Assembly: GCA_031549285.1 (NCBI GenBank) | Contig: JAVBPZ010000007.1 | Coordinates: forward strand, 72,238 to 136,237 | Length of the DNA: 64,000 nt | Origin: JAAYCI01 sp031549285 | GTDB lineage: Bacteria > Bacillota > Clostridia > Oscillospirales > Ruminococcaceae | Direction: 5' to 3' | Part shown: piece by piece, positions 40,577 through 49,299 of the stretch | Numbering within the stretch: the stretch's first letter is position 1 | How the letters are laid out: each line of letters begins with the position of its first letter | Translations under genes and position numbers: made by a program | Notes under the pieces: generated by a model | Told to the model about the DNA's origin: nothing | The model's database searches: none | Seen by the model: the letters and a program-made list of their open reading frames with translations, nothing else

Positions 40577-43500
40577 ATGCCGCAAACACAACCCTTTGTC
40601 CATCTGCACCTGCATACCGAGTACAGCCTGTTGGACGGCGCCTGCCGGATCGACCGGCTGATGCAGCGCGTGAAGGACCTGGGCCAGGACACGGTGGCCA
40701 TCACCGACCACGGGGCCATGTACGGCTGTGTGGATTTTTACAAGGCGGCCAAAAAGGCAGGGATAAAGCCGATTATCGGCTGTGAAGTATATGTGGCCAC
40801 CCGCACCCGGCACGACAAGGTCAGCCATGTGGACGGCAACAACCACCTGATTTTGCTGTGCAAAAACGAAACCGGGTACAAAAACCTGATAAAAATGGTT
40901 TCACTGGGCTTTACAGAGGGCTTTTACTCCAAGCCGCGCGTGGACAAGGAACTGCTGGAACAATATCACGAGGGTCTTGTCTGCCTGTCCGCCTGCCTGG
41001 CGGGCGAGGTTCCGCAGGCGCTGCTGGCAGGGGACTATGACCGGGCGAAGGAAACGGTGCAGTGGTTCGAGGGTTTGTTTGGTCACGGGAACTATTACAT
41101 AGAAATACAGGACCACGGCCTGCCGGAACAGCGCACGGTGCTGCCGGGGCTCATTCGCCTGTCGCAGGAAACCGGCATTCCGCTGGTGGCCACCAACGAC
41201 GCGCACTACCTGACCAAAGACGATGCCCGTGTGCAGGAGATACTGGTGTGCATACAAACCAGCAAAACGCTGCAGGACGACGATAAGCTGGAGTTTGGCA
41301 CCGACGAGTTTTACGTAAAAAGCGCCGAGGAGATGTACACACTGTTTTCTGCGGTGCCAGAGGCCTGTGCCAACACCGCAAAAATAGCCGAGCTGTGCGC
41401 ATTTGAATACGAGTTTGGCGTAACCAAGCTGCCGTATTTCGAGGCGCCGGATGGCCGCGACAACGAGGAATATTTTCGCAGCCTGTGCGAGGACGGCCTG
41501 CGCCGGCACTATGGCGAAAATCCCGCGCCGGAGGTGCGGGAGCGCCTGGAATATGAGATATCCATCATCAGCCGCATGGGGTACACAAACTATTACCTCA
41601 TTGTGGCGGATTTTATCCGCTATGCCCGCAGCAAAGGCATTCCGGTGGGTCCCGGCCGCGGCAGCGGCGCGGGCAGCATCGCGGCCTATTGCACCGGCAT
41701 CACTGGCATAGACCCCCTGAAATACGCCCTGCTGTTCGAGCGGTTTTTGAACCCCGAGCGTGTATCCATGCCGGATTTTGACATCGATTTTTGCTATGAG
41801 CGCCGGGGCGAAGTGATTGAATACGTCATCAATAAATATGGCGCCGACCATGTGGCGCAGATCATTACCTTCGGCACCATGGCAGCGCGGGGGGCCATCC
41901 GCGACGTGGGCCGGGTGCTGGATATTCCCTATCAAAAGGTGGACACCGTGGCCAAAATGGTGCCCATGGAACTGAAAATGACGCTGGAGAGGGCGCTGCA
42001 GGTATCGAAACCGCTGGCGGAGGAATGCCGCAACGACCCGGCGATAAAAGAACTGATTGAAAGCGCCATGAAGCTGGAGGGCATGCCGCGGCACGCCAGC
42101 ACCCATGCGGCCGGGGTGGTCATTACACCACAGGCCGCCAGCGAATATGTCCCGCTGGCCACCAACGAGGGCTCGGCGGTGACACAGTTTACCATGGGTA
42201 TCATAGAGGAACTGGGCCTTTTGAAGATGGACTTCTTGGGCTTGCGTACCCTCACGGTCATTTCCGACGCGGAGAAGATGATTCAAAAAAATAATCCGGA
42301 TTTTTCCATAGACGGGCTTGCCTATGACGACGCGGCGGTGTACGATCTATTGTCCCGCGGCGATACCGACGGTGTGTTCCAGCTGGAGTCCGGCGGCATG
42401 AAACAAACGCTGGTGGGCCTGAAACCCCGCACCTTTGAGGATATCATCGCGCTCATTTCGCTGTACCGTCCCGGGCCGATGGACTCCATCCCGGCATACA
42501 TTCGCGGCCGGCACAATCCGCGCTCGGTACGCTATAAAACCGAAAAACTGGCGCCCATTTTGGACGTGACCTACGGCTGCATCGTATACCAAGAGCAGGT
42601 CATGCAGATTTTCCGTCAACTGGCGGGCTTTTCCTATGGCCAGGCGGACATTGTGCGCCGCGCCATGAGCAAGAAAAAGCACGACGTGATGGAACAACAG
42701 CGGCAGTATTTCATTTTTGGAAACCAAGAGCCAGGCCACGAATGCGCCGGCTGCATTGCAAACGGTGTGCCCGCCGGTGTTGCGAATCAAATTTTCGACG
42801 ACATGAGCAGTTTTGCCTCCTATGCGTTCAACAAAAGCCATGCGGCGGCCTACGCGGTGGTGGCCTACCAAACGGCCTACCTGAAGTGCCATTATGCCAA
42901 GGAATTTATGGCGGCGCTCTTGACCAGCGTGCTGGAGTTTACCGGCAAGGTGATTGAATACATCAGCGAGGCGCAAAAGCTGGGTATCCAGGTGCTGCCG
43001 CCGGATATAAACAGCAGCGACATGGGCTTTACCGTACAGGGTGAGGACATTCGCTATGGCCTGTTGGCGCTGAAAAATGTGGGGCACAACCTGATTCGCT
43101 CGGTGGTGCAAAAACGCGCGGATGATGGGCCGTACCGCTCGTTGTATGATTTTTGCCTGCGCATGAACGGTACCGAGGTAAACCGCCGTGCCGTGGAAAG
43201 CTTTATTAAAAGCGGAGCGTTCGATTCCATTGAAAAAAACCGCCACGCCATGATGCTGTCGGTGGAAGGCATCCTGAAAAGCGTGGAGACCAACCGGCGC
43301 AAAAACCTGGACGGCCAGCTGAACCTGTTTGGCCAGCTGGAGGACGGCGACGAAGCCGCGAAGGATGATTACCGCTTGCCGGACTGTGACGAATACCCCA
43401 AAGACATGCTGCTGCAGCAGGAAAAAGAGGTGAGCGGGCTGTTTTTGTCCGGCCACCCGCTGGAAGCGTACCGCGCGGTGATAGACAAGGTAAGCAACTG

Positions 43501-44056
43501 CACCATCAACGAACTGCTGGGCGAGGAAGAAGCCGGGCGCGACGGCCGGCCGGTCAGCCTGGTATGCACCATTGTAAAAATCAAGTTCTACACCACCAAA
43601 TCGAACGATGTGATGGCGTTTGCAACAGTGGAGGATTTGACCGGCACCATGGAGGCGCTCATCTTCCCAAAGGTGCTGATGGACGCAAACGCGGTGGTGC
43701 AGGAAAATGCGGTGGTTATCCTGCGGGGGCGCACCTCGGTAAAGGAAGAGGAAGACCCCAAGATCCTGGTGGATGAAGTGAAGGATGTGAAAGAAGCCAA
43801 CCCCGAAAAAGTGCGGGTGCAGGCATCCGGCGCACAGCAGGGGCTATATGTAAAGGTTCCCAGCCGCGAGAGCGACGAATACCGGCAGCTTTCGAATCTT
43901 TTGTCCATTTTTGAAGGCAACTGGCCGGTCTACATTCGCTTTGCAGACACGCAAAAGATGACCCGCGCGCCATCCTCCATGTGGACCATGCACAATGAAA
44001 CACTGATAAAAGAACTGAAAAGCCTGTTGGGGGAGACAAACGTTGCCGTCCGGTGA
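40577..44056 (+). CDS. dnaE: DNA polymerase III alpha subunit DnaE
   Basis: Replicative-type C-family polymerase of the DnaE branch. The PHP domain opens with FVHLHLHTEYSLLDGACRIDRLM. The active site includes VGPGRGSGAGSIAAYCTGIT and PDFDIDFCYERRGEVIEYV (about 399-417). Then come the FNKSHAAAYAVVAYQTAYLK thumb/fingers region, a helix-hairpin-helix section (YGLLALKNVGHNLI) and an OB domain near 1000. ATG 40577 follows AAAGGAAACCACCCC and gives 1159 residues; an upstream ATG at 40505 lacks a good RBS. No trouble spots seen. Confidence 0.98.
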   Translation: MPQTQPFVHLHLHTEYSLLDGACRIDRLMQRVKDLGQDTVAITDHGAMYGCVDFYKAAKKAGIKPIIGCEVYVATRTRHDKVSHVDGNNHLILLCKNETGYKNLIKMVSLGFTEGFYSKPRVDKELLEQYHEGLVCLSACLAGEVPQALLAGDYDRAKETVQWFEGLFGHGNYYIEIQDHGLPEQRTVLPGLIRLSQETGIPLVATNDAHYLTKDDARVQEILVCIQTSKTLQDDDKLEFGTDEFYVKSAEEMYTLFSAVPEACANTAKIAELCAFEYEFGVTKLPYFEAPDGRDNEEYFRSLCEDGLRRHYGENPAPEVRERLEYEISIISRMGYTNYYLIVADFIRYARSKGIPVGPGRGSGAGSIAAYCTGITGIDPLKYALLFERFLNPERVSMPDFDIDFCYERRGEVIEYVINKYGADHVAQIITFGTMAARGAIRDVGRVLDIPYQKVDTVAKMVPMELKMTLERALQVSKPLAEECRNDPAIKELIESAMKLEGMPRHASTHAAGVVITPQAASEYVPLATNEGSAVTQFTMGIIEELGLLKMDFLGLRTLTVISDAEKMIQKNNPDFSIDGLAYDDAAVYDLLSRGDTDGVFQLESGGMKQTLVGLKPRTFEDIIALISLYRPGPMDSIPAYIRGRHNPRSVRYKTEKLAPILDVTYGCIVYQEQVMQIFRQLAGFSYGQADIVRRAMSKKKHDVMEQQRQYFIFGNQEPGHECAGCIANGVPAGVANQIFDDMSSFASYAFNKSHAAAYAVVAYQTAYLKCHYAKEFMAALLTSVLEFTGKVIEYISEAQKLGIQVLPPDINSSDMGFTVQGEDIRYGLLALKNVGHNLIRSVVQKRADDGPYRSLYDFCLRMNGTEVNRRAVESFIKSGAFDSIEKNRHAMMLSVEGILKSVETNRRKNLDGQLNLFGQLEDGDEAAKDDYRLPDCDEYPKDMLLQQEKEVSGLFLSGHPLEAYRAVIDKVSNCTINELLGEEEAGRDGRPVSLVCTIVKIKFYTTKSNDVMAFATVEDLTGTMEALIFPKVLMDANAVVQENAVVILRGRTSVKEEEDPKILVDEVKDVKEANPEKVRVQASGAQQGLYVKVPSRESDEYRQLSNLLSIFEGNWPVYIRFADTQKMTRAPSSMWTMHNETLIKELKSLLGETNVAVR

Positions 44057-44084
44057 AGGTTTTGCTGGAATTAACAAAAAATGC

Positions 44085-44113
44085 TTGTTTTATGTGGGTC
44101 AGACCGCTAAAAT
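44085..44113 (+). promoter_or_regulatory. pfkA promoter
   Basis: TTGTTT (44085-44090), 17-bp spacer, TAAAAT (44108-44113), about 50 bp upstream of the pfkA ATG. Confidence 0.6.
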
Positions 44114-44163
44114 AGGGAAAGGCCAAAGTTGTACCATACAAGAACGGTAGAGGGGAAATAATC

Positions 44164-45141
44164 ATGGATGATCTGAAGTATAAAAAAATTGGTGTCTTAA
44201 CCAGCGGCGGCGACGCCCCGGGCATGAACGCAGCCATACGCGCGGTGGTGCGTACCGCATTGGCCCGCGGCATGAAGGTTGCCGGTATCCGCCACGGGTA
44301 CGAGGGGCTGATTGAGGATTCCGTTTTTGAAATGCATCTGCGCAGTGTGTCGGAAATCATCCACCGTGGCGGCACTGTTTTGTACACCGCGCGCAGTCCG
44401 GAGTTTTTAACCCTGGCCGGACAGGAAACCGCGGCGGCAAACTGCCGCAAGCATGAGATAGACGCGGTGGTGGTCATTGGTGGTGATGGCTCGTTCCGCG
44501 GCGCGCGCGACCTGGAGGCGCAGGGTGTTCCTTGCCTGTGCTTGCCGGGGACCATAGACAATGACATTGGCAGCACCGACTATACCATCGGGTTCGACTC
44601 TGCCATGAACACCGCCATGGAAATGATAGACAAACTGCGCGACACCACCCAAAGCCACGAACGCTGCAGCGTGGTGGAGGTAATGGGCCATGGGGCGGGG
44701 TACATTGCCGCAAACATTGGCCTGGCCGCCGGGGCGGTAATTACCGTGGTGCCGGAAAAACCGGTGGATGTGGACGCGGACATTGTGCCGCGCCTAAAAT
44801 CCACCAAGAAAAACGGCAAAAAACACTTTATCATCATTGTGGCGGAAGGTACCAAGGACTCTTACCAGCTGGCAAAAGAGCTGGAGGAAAAAACCGGCAT
44901 TGAAACCAGGGCTACGGTACTGGGGCATGTTCAGCGCGGCGGTTCACCCACCATTCGGGATCGTGTGGCGGCTACTCGCCTGGGGTACCGCGCGGTGGAC
45001 CTGCTGTCCCATGGGGTGGCCAACCGCGTGGTCGGCTTCCGGGCAGAGGACATCGTGGACTATGATATTGGGGAAGCGCTGGGCATGAAGAACCAGCTGG
45101 ATGTTTCGCTGCTGGATATTTCCAGCGTGCTGTCGGTGTAA
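44164..45141 (+). CDS. pfkA: ATP-dependent 6-phosphofructokinase
   Basis: Glycolytic enzyme. GGDAPGMNAAIR, the ATP-type GGDGS (106-110; Gly here indicates ATP rather than PPi use) and the catalytic LPGTIDNDI (Thr130, Asp132) are present, as are TARSPEF (Arg77), the SHER arginine and HVQRGGSP. One oddity: the conserved MGR motif reads MGH (His176), so the arginine corresponding to E. coli Arg171 is replaced. 325 residues, normal. ATG follows AGAGGGGAAATAATC. Single gene with its own promoter and terminator, downstream of dnaE as in many Clostridia. Confidence 0.96.
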   Translation: MDDLKYKKIGVLTSGGDAPGMNAAIRAVVRTALARGMKVAGIRHGYEGLIEDSVFEMHLRSVSEIIHRGGTVLYTARSPEFLTLAGQETAAANCRKHEIDAVVVIGGDGSFRGARDLEAQGVPCLCLPGTIDNDIGSTDYTIGFDSAMNTAMEMIDKLRDTTQSHERCSVVEVMGHGAGYIAANIGLAAGAVITVVPEKPVDVDADIVPRLKSTKKNGKKHFIIIVAEGTKDSYQLAKELEEKTGIETRATVLGHVQRGGSPTIRDRVAATRLGYRAVDLLSHGVANRVVGFRAEDIVDYDIGEALGMKNQLDVSLLDISSVLSV

Positions 45142-45214
45142 CTGGAGGGAACGGCGAACCCCATATATTTGCGTGCAGTTCTTTTGTTGCCAAGCATGGT
45201 GTGTCTATACAACC

Positions 45215-45254
45215 GCCGGCGGTTTCCCTGTGGGGTTTCCGCCGGCGTCTTTTT
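45215..45254 (+). terminator. pfkA terminator
   Basis: GCCGGCGG (45215-45222) pairs with CCGCCGGC (45239-45246), an inner CCC/GGG extends it, and TCTTTTT follows. It lies in the 313-bp pfkA-ligA gap (45142-45454), which otherwise holds only the ligA promoter. Confidence 0.9.
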
Positions 45255-45332
45255 GCGTTCTTTTTTGGGAATGGCAAAATTGTTAACACAATGAAAAAAA
45301 TACCGTAAAATGTGGCGGTTGCCCACCATTTG

Positions 45333-45341
45333 TGATATAAT
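45333..45341 (+). promoter_or_regulatory. Extended -10 promoter for ligA
   Basis: TGATATAAT is a perfect extended -10 about 114 bp upstream of the ligA ATG. No good -35 at the right spacing. Confidence 0.55.
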
Positions 45342-45454
45342 CATTCTCGGCTGAAAAGCCGCGCGGCACCTTGCGCTGTCGGCAAAATCATGCAGGCCAG
45401 CAGCGGCGTTATCCGCGGGAAAACACAACGAATGCACAGGATGAGGAAACGAAA

Positions 45455-47440
45455 ATGGATTTTGAAACTGCAAAAAAACGGGCAGAGCTTCTGCGCCGTG
45501 AAATCCAACGCGCGAACCACCTGTATTATGATGAGGACCGGCCGGACATTTCCGACTATGACTATGACGCCATGATGCGGGAACTGTCGGAAATAGAGGC
45601 GGAGTTCCCGAAGCTGGCCAGCGTCACCTCGCCCACACAGGAGGTTGGCGGTACCCCCAGCGGCCGTTTTGCAAAGGTAACCCATGCGGTGAAGATGGAA
45701 AGCTTGCAGGATGCCTTCAGTGAAGACGAACTGCGGGAGTTTGACACCCGTGTGCGGGAAGAGTTCCCCGATGTACAATATGTGGTGGAGGTGAAGATCG
45801 ACGGCCTGTCGGTCAGCCTCAGTTACGAAAACGGCCGGTTTGCGGCAGGCTCCACCCGGGGCGACGGCGTGGTGGGCGAAGACGTTACTGCAAACCTGGC
45901 TACTATTCGCGACCTGCCAAAACAGCTGCCAAACCCGCCGGAATTTCTGGAGGTACGGGGCGAAGTATACATGCCGAAGGAAGCCTTTGAGGCGTTTTTC
46001 ACCCAGCAGCAGGACGAGGACAAACCCCTGCCCAAAAACCCGCGCAATGCCGCAGCGGGCAGCCTGCGGCAAAAGGACGCCGCCGTCACCGCTACGCGCG
46101 GGCTTTCGCTGTTTGTGTTCAACGTACAGCAGATACGCGGCAAGGAACTGGCTGGTCATAAAGAAAGCCTGGACTACCTGAAAAGCCTGGGGTTCCCGGT
46201 AAGTCCCCGGTATAATTTGTACAACAACATAAACGATGCGATAGAGGAAATCCACAATATCGGCCGGCTGCGCGGTTCGCTGTCGTTCGATATTGACGGC
46301 GCGGTTATTAAGGTGGATAGCTTTTCCCAGCGGCGTACCCTCGGCAGCACCAGCAAATATCCCCGCTGGGCCATCGCGTTCAAGTACCCGCCGGAGGAAA
46401 AAGATTCCACGCTGCTGGCCATAGACGTGACGGTGGGCCGTACCGGTGTGCTGACCCCCACCGCTGTGTTCCAGCCCATTTTGCTGGCGGGCAGCACGGT
46501 GGCGCGGGCCGCCCTGCACAACGAGGACTATATCCGCGAGAAGGATATCCGCATTGGCGATACCATCCGCGTAAGCAAGGCCGGGGACGTTATCCCGGAG
46601 GTACTGGCGGTGGTGGAGCACGCCCCCGGCGCAGTGCCGTTCCAAATGCCCCGGCACTGCCCCTCCTGCGGGGAAGCGGTGACCCGCCTGCCGGATGAAG
46701 CGGCGCTGCGCTGCCAAAACCCGGAGTGCCCAGCCCAGGCGCTGCGCAACCTGCAGCATTTTGCCAGCCGGGCCGCCATGGATATTGACGGCATGGGCGA
46801 GGCGGTGTGCACCCAGCTGTACGAAAAAGGCTATGTGAAAAACGCCGCGGATATTTATGCGCTGACCGAGGCACAGCTCTTGACCTTGGACAAGTTTAAG
46901 GAAAAATCTGCCGAGAACTTGTTGCGGGGCATTGCGGTTTCAAAAGAACGGAACCTGGACAAGCTGGTGTTCGCACTGGGCATACGGAACATCGGGGAGC
47001 GTGCGGCGGCGCTGCTGGCGGAACATTTTGGCAGCATGGATGCCATTGCCGCCGCTGGCGAGGAAGAGATAGCGGCGATAGAAGGCTTCGGCAACGTGAT
47101 GGCCAAAAGTGTGCTGGATTTCTTTAGTAAGGCCGGCACGGCGGACCTGTTGCAGCGCCTTACGGTCGCCGGGGTGAACATGACCTACACCGGCACCCGC
47201 AAGGGTACCAGCCTGGCCGGGCTTACCATTGTAGTTACCGGCACGCTACCCGGCCTCTCCCGTGACGAAGCCGAGGCACTAATCATGCAGAACGGCGGCA
47301 AGGCGGCGGGCTCGGTCAGCAAAAAAACCAGCTATGTGCTGGCGGGCGAGGCCGCGGGGTCTAAGCTGACAAAAGCCCATGAACTGGGCGTTCCGGTGCT
47401 GGATGAAACAGCTTTTTTGCAGATGATACAAGGCGAATGA
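45455..47440 (+). CDS. ligA: NAD-dependent DNA ligase LigA
   Basis: Seals nicks in replication and repair using NAD. Domain Ia has YYDEDRPDISDYDYDAMMREL. The adenylated Lys114 is in VVEVKIDGLSVSL. OB fold follows, then the zinc finger CPSCGEAVTRL...CQNPECPAQ, helix-hairpin-helix repeats (FALGIRNIGERAAALLAEHFG, IEGFGNVMAKSV) and a C-terminal BRCT domain from about 590. ATG 45455 with ATGAGGAAACGAAA gives 661 residues. A terminator overlaps its stop codon. Confidence 0.98.
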   Translation: MDFETAKKRAELLRREIQRANHLYYDEDRPDISDYDYDAMMRELSEIEAEFPKLASVTSPTQEVGGTPSGRFAKVTHAVKMESLQDAFSEDELREFDTRVREEFPDVQYVVEVKIDGLSVSLSYENGRFAAGSTRGDGVVGEDVTANLATIRDLPKQLPNPPEFLEVRGEVYMPKEAFEAFFTQQQDEDKPLPKNPRNAAAGSLRQKDAAVTATRGLSLFVFNVQQIRGKELAGHKESLDYLKSLGFPVSPRYNLYNNINDAIEEIHNIGRLRGSLSFDIDGAVIKVDSFSQRRTLGSTSKYPRWAIAFKYPPEEKDSTLLAIDVTVGRTGVLTPTAVFQPILLAGSTVARAALHNEDYIREKDIRIGDTIRVSKAGDVIPEVLAVVEHAPGAVPFQMPRHCPSCGEAVTRLPDEAALRCQNPECPAQALRNLQHFASRAAMDIDGMGEAVCTQLYEKGYVKNAADIYALTEAQLLTLDKFKEKSAENLLRGIAVSKERNLDKLVFALGIRNIGERAAALLAEHFGSMDAIAAAGEEEIAAIEGFGNVMAKSVLDFFSKAGTADLLQRLTVAGVNMTYTGTRKGTSLAGLTIVVTGTLPGLSRDEAEALIMQNGGKAAGSVSKKTSYVLAGEAAGSKLTKAHELGVPVLDETAFLQMIQGE

Positions 47441-47462
47441 AACAACCGTTTCATCGCCTTTT
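47431..47462 (+). terminator. Terminator overlapping the ligA stop codon
   Basis: AGGCGAATGAAAC (47431-47443) pairs with GTTTCATCGCCTT (47448-47460) with one bulged A and a 4-nt loop, followed by TTTT. The ligA TGA (47438-47440) is inside the 5' arm, so terminating ribosomes would cover it. gatC starts 17 bp further on. Confidence 0.75.
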
Positions 47463-47478
47463 AACAGGAGGAAATAGC

Positions 47479-47748
47479 ATGGAAATTGATGTGCAACACA
47501 TTGCGGCACTGGCAAAGCTGCGGCTGGAAGAGGACAAGGTGCCCCGCTTTGCAAAGGAAATGGCTGGCATTTTGCAGATGGTGGAAAACCTGCCGGAATT
47601 ATCAGAAGAGGGTGCGCTGCTGGATACCGGGAACACCATGGGCCTGCGGCCGGACGTGGTGCGCCCCTCCGCGCCGCGGGAGGAGATCCTGCAGAATGCG
47701 CCGGATGTAACGGATGGCTGTTTCCTGGTGCCGAAAACAGTGGATTAA
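47479..47748 (+). CDS. gatC: Asp/Glu-tRNA amidotransferase subunit GatC
   Basis: Small scaffold subunit of GatCAB, which converts Glu-tRNA(Gln) and Asp-tRNA(Asn) to the correct amidated forms. MEIDVQHIAALAKLRLEEDKVPRFAKEMAGILQMVENL and the LRPDVVRPSAPREEILQNAPDVTDGCFLVPKTVD tail are characteristic. ATG 47479 follows AACAGGAGGAAATAGC; 89 residues. gatA starts 93 bp later. Confidence 0.95.
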   Translation: MEIDVQHIAALAKLRLEEDKVPRFAKEMAGILQMVENLPELSEEGALLDTGNTMGLRPDVVRPSAPREEILQNAPDVTDGCFLVPKTVD

Positions 47749-47841
47749 GGATTTTCCAAAATACCGGCGCAGATGCGGCTCAGGGTAACGCCCGGCCCGC
47801 TGCCAGCCCGGTTACTATCGGAATCACATAGGGAGGAAGTC

Positions 47842-49299
47842 ATGGAGTTGTATAAAAAATCCGCCACCCAGCTGGCGGCCATGCTGCGCAAAAAAGAGGT
47901 AACCGCCGCCGAAATTTCGGCGGATATCTTTGCGCGCATTTCGTCGGTGGACGGCCAGGTGAACGCCTTTTTGTGCCGCATGCAGGATAGCGCGGCCGAA
48001 ACAGCGGCGGCGGTGGACCAAAAAATAGCCGCCGGGGAAGAAATAAGCCCGCTGGCGGGCATTCCGGTGGCGCTGAAAGACAACCTGTGTACCAAAGGGA
48101 CCGCCACCACCTGTGCCTCGCGCATGTTGGAGACATTTGTCCCCACCTACAGCGCCACAGTGGTGGAAAAACTGCAGGCGGCGGACGTGCCGCTGGCAGG
48201 CAAACTGAATATGGATGAGTTCGCTATGGGTTCCTCCGGTGAAACATCGTACTTTGGCGCGGCGAAAAACCCCTGGGACACTTCGCGGGTCACCGGCGGG
48301 TCTTCCGCCGGCTGTGGCGCGGCGGTGGCGGCTTGCGAGGTTCCGCTGGCGCTGGGCAGTGACACCGGCGGGTCCATCCGCACCCCGGCGGCGTTCTGCG
48401 GCGTGGTGGGGCTGAAGCCCACCTACGGCGCGGTATCGCGCTATGGTGCGGTGGCCATGGCGTCGTCGCTGGACCAGATAGGCCCCATGGGCCGCACGGT
48501 GGACGACGTGGCCTTGCTGTTTTCCGCTATTGCCGGGCCGGACATGGCGCGGGACGCCACCAGCAAGGAGTATTCCTTCGATGGCATGCTGGAGGACGGC
48601 ATAAAAGGCAAGACCCTGGGCGTGCCGAAGGAATTTTTTGGCCCCGGGGTTTCCACGGAAGTGAAAGCCGCCGTGGAGCAGGCGATCCAACAACTGGAAG
48701 CGCAGGGTGCGGCTGTGCGGGAAATTTCTATTCCGTCCGCGGGGTACGCGCTGTCGGCGTATTACATCATCTCCTCGGCAGAGGCATCCTCCAACATGGC
48801 CCGATACGACGGCATCCGCTATGGCTATTCCGCCCACGCGGGCGGCAGTTTGGATGATCTGTACATCACCAACCGCAGCCAGGGTCTTGGCGATGAAGTG
48901 AAACGGCGCATCATGCTGGGAACCTATGTGCTATCCAGCGGCTATTACGACGCCTACTACAAACGCGCAAAGCTGCTGCAAAAGCAGATTGCAAAAGAAT
49001 TTGAGGCGGCGTTTGCCGGGTGCGACCTGCTGGTGGCGCCCACCACCACCACCACGGCGTACAAGCTGGGCGAAAAAGTAAGCGACCCGCTGGCTATGTA
49101 TGCTGGCGACGTGCTGACGGTACCCATGAACATCGCCGGGCTGCCGGCGCTCAGCCTGCCGTGTGGCCTGGACGCTGGCGGTCTGCCCATTGGCATGCAG
49201 ATCATCGGCCCCAAATGGAGCGAAAAGGCAATTTTGTCGGCGGCGAAATGCTATGAGACGGCGGTGGGTGGTTTCGCGGTGAAGGAGATGGCGATATGA
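47842..49299 (+). CDS. gatA: Glutamyl-tRNA(Gln) amidotransferase subunit GatA
   Basis: Amidase subunit that releases ammonia from glutamine. The catalytic triad falls at the standard places: Lys79 in ALKDN, cis-Ser154 in TGGSSAGCGAA and Ser178 in SDTGGSIRTPAA. The signature reads SSAGCG rather than the common SSGGSA, a mild variation that leaves the triad intact. ATG 47842 with ATAGGGAGGAAGTC upstream; 485 residues. It overlaps gatB by 4 nt (ATGA). Confidence 0.97.
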   Translation: MELYKKSATQLAAMLRKKEVTAAEISADIFARISSVDGQVNAFLCRMQDSAAETAAAVDQKIAAGEEISPLAGIPVALKDNLCTKGTATTCASRMLETFVPTYSATVVEKLQAADVPLAGKLNMDEFAMGSSGETSYFGAAKNPWDTSRVTGGSSAGCGAAVAACEVPLALGSDTGGSIRTPAAFCGVVGLKPTYGAVSRYGAVAMASSLDQIGPMGRTVDDVALLFSAIAGPDMARDATSKEYSFDGMLEDGIKGKTLGVPKEFFGPGVSTEVKAAVEQAIQQLEAQGAAVREISIPSAGYALSAYYIISSAEASSNMARYDGIRYGYSAHAGGSLDDLYITNRSQGLGDEVKRRIMLGTYVLSSGYYDAYYKRAKLLQKQIAKEFEAAFAGCDLLVAPTTTTTAYKLGEKVSDPLAMYAGDVLTVPMNIAGLPALSLPCGLDAGGLPIGMQIIGPKWSEKAILSAAKCYETAVGGFAVKEMAI

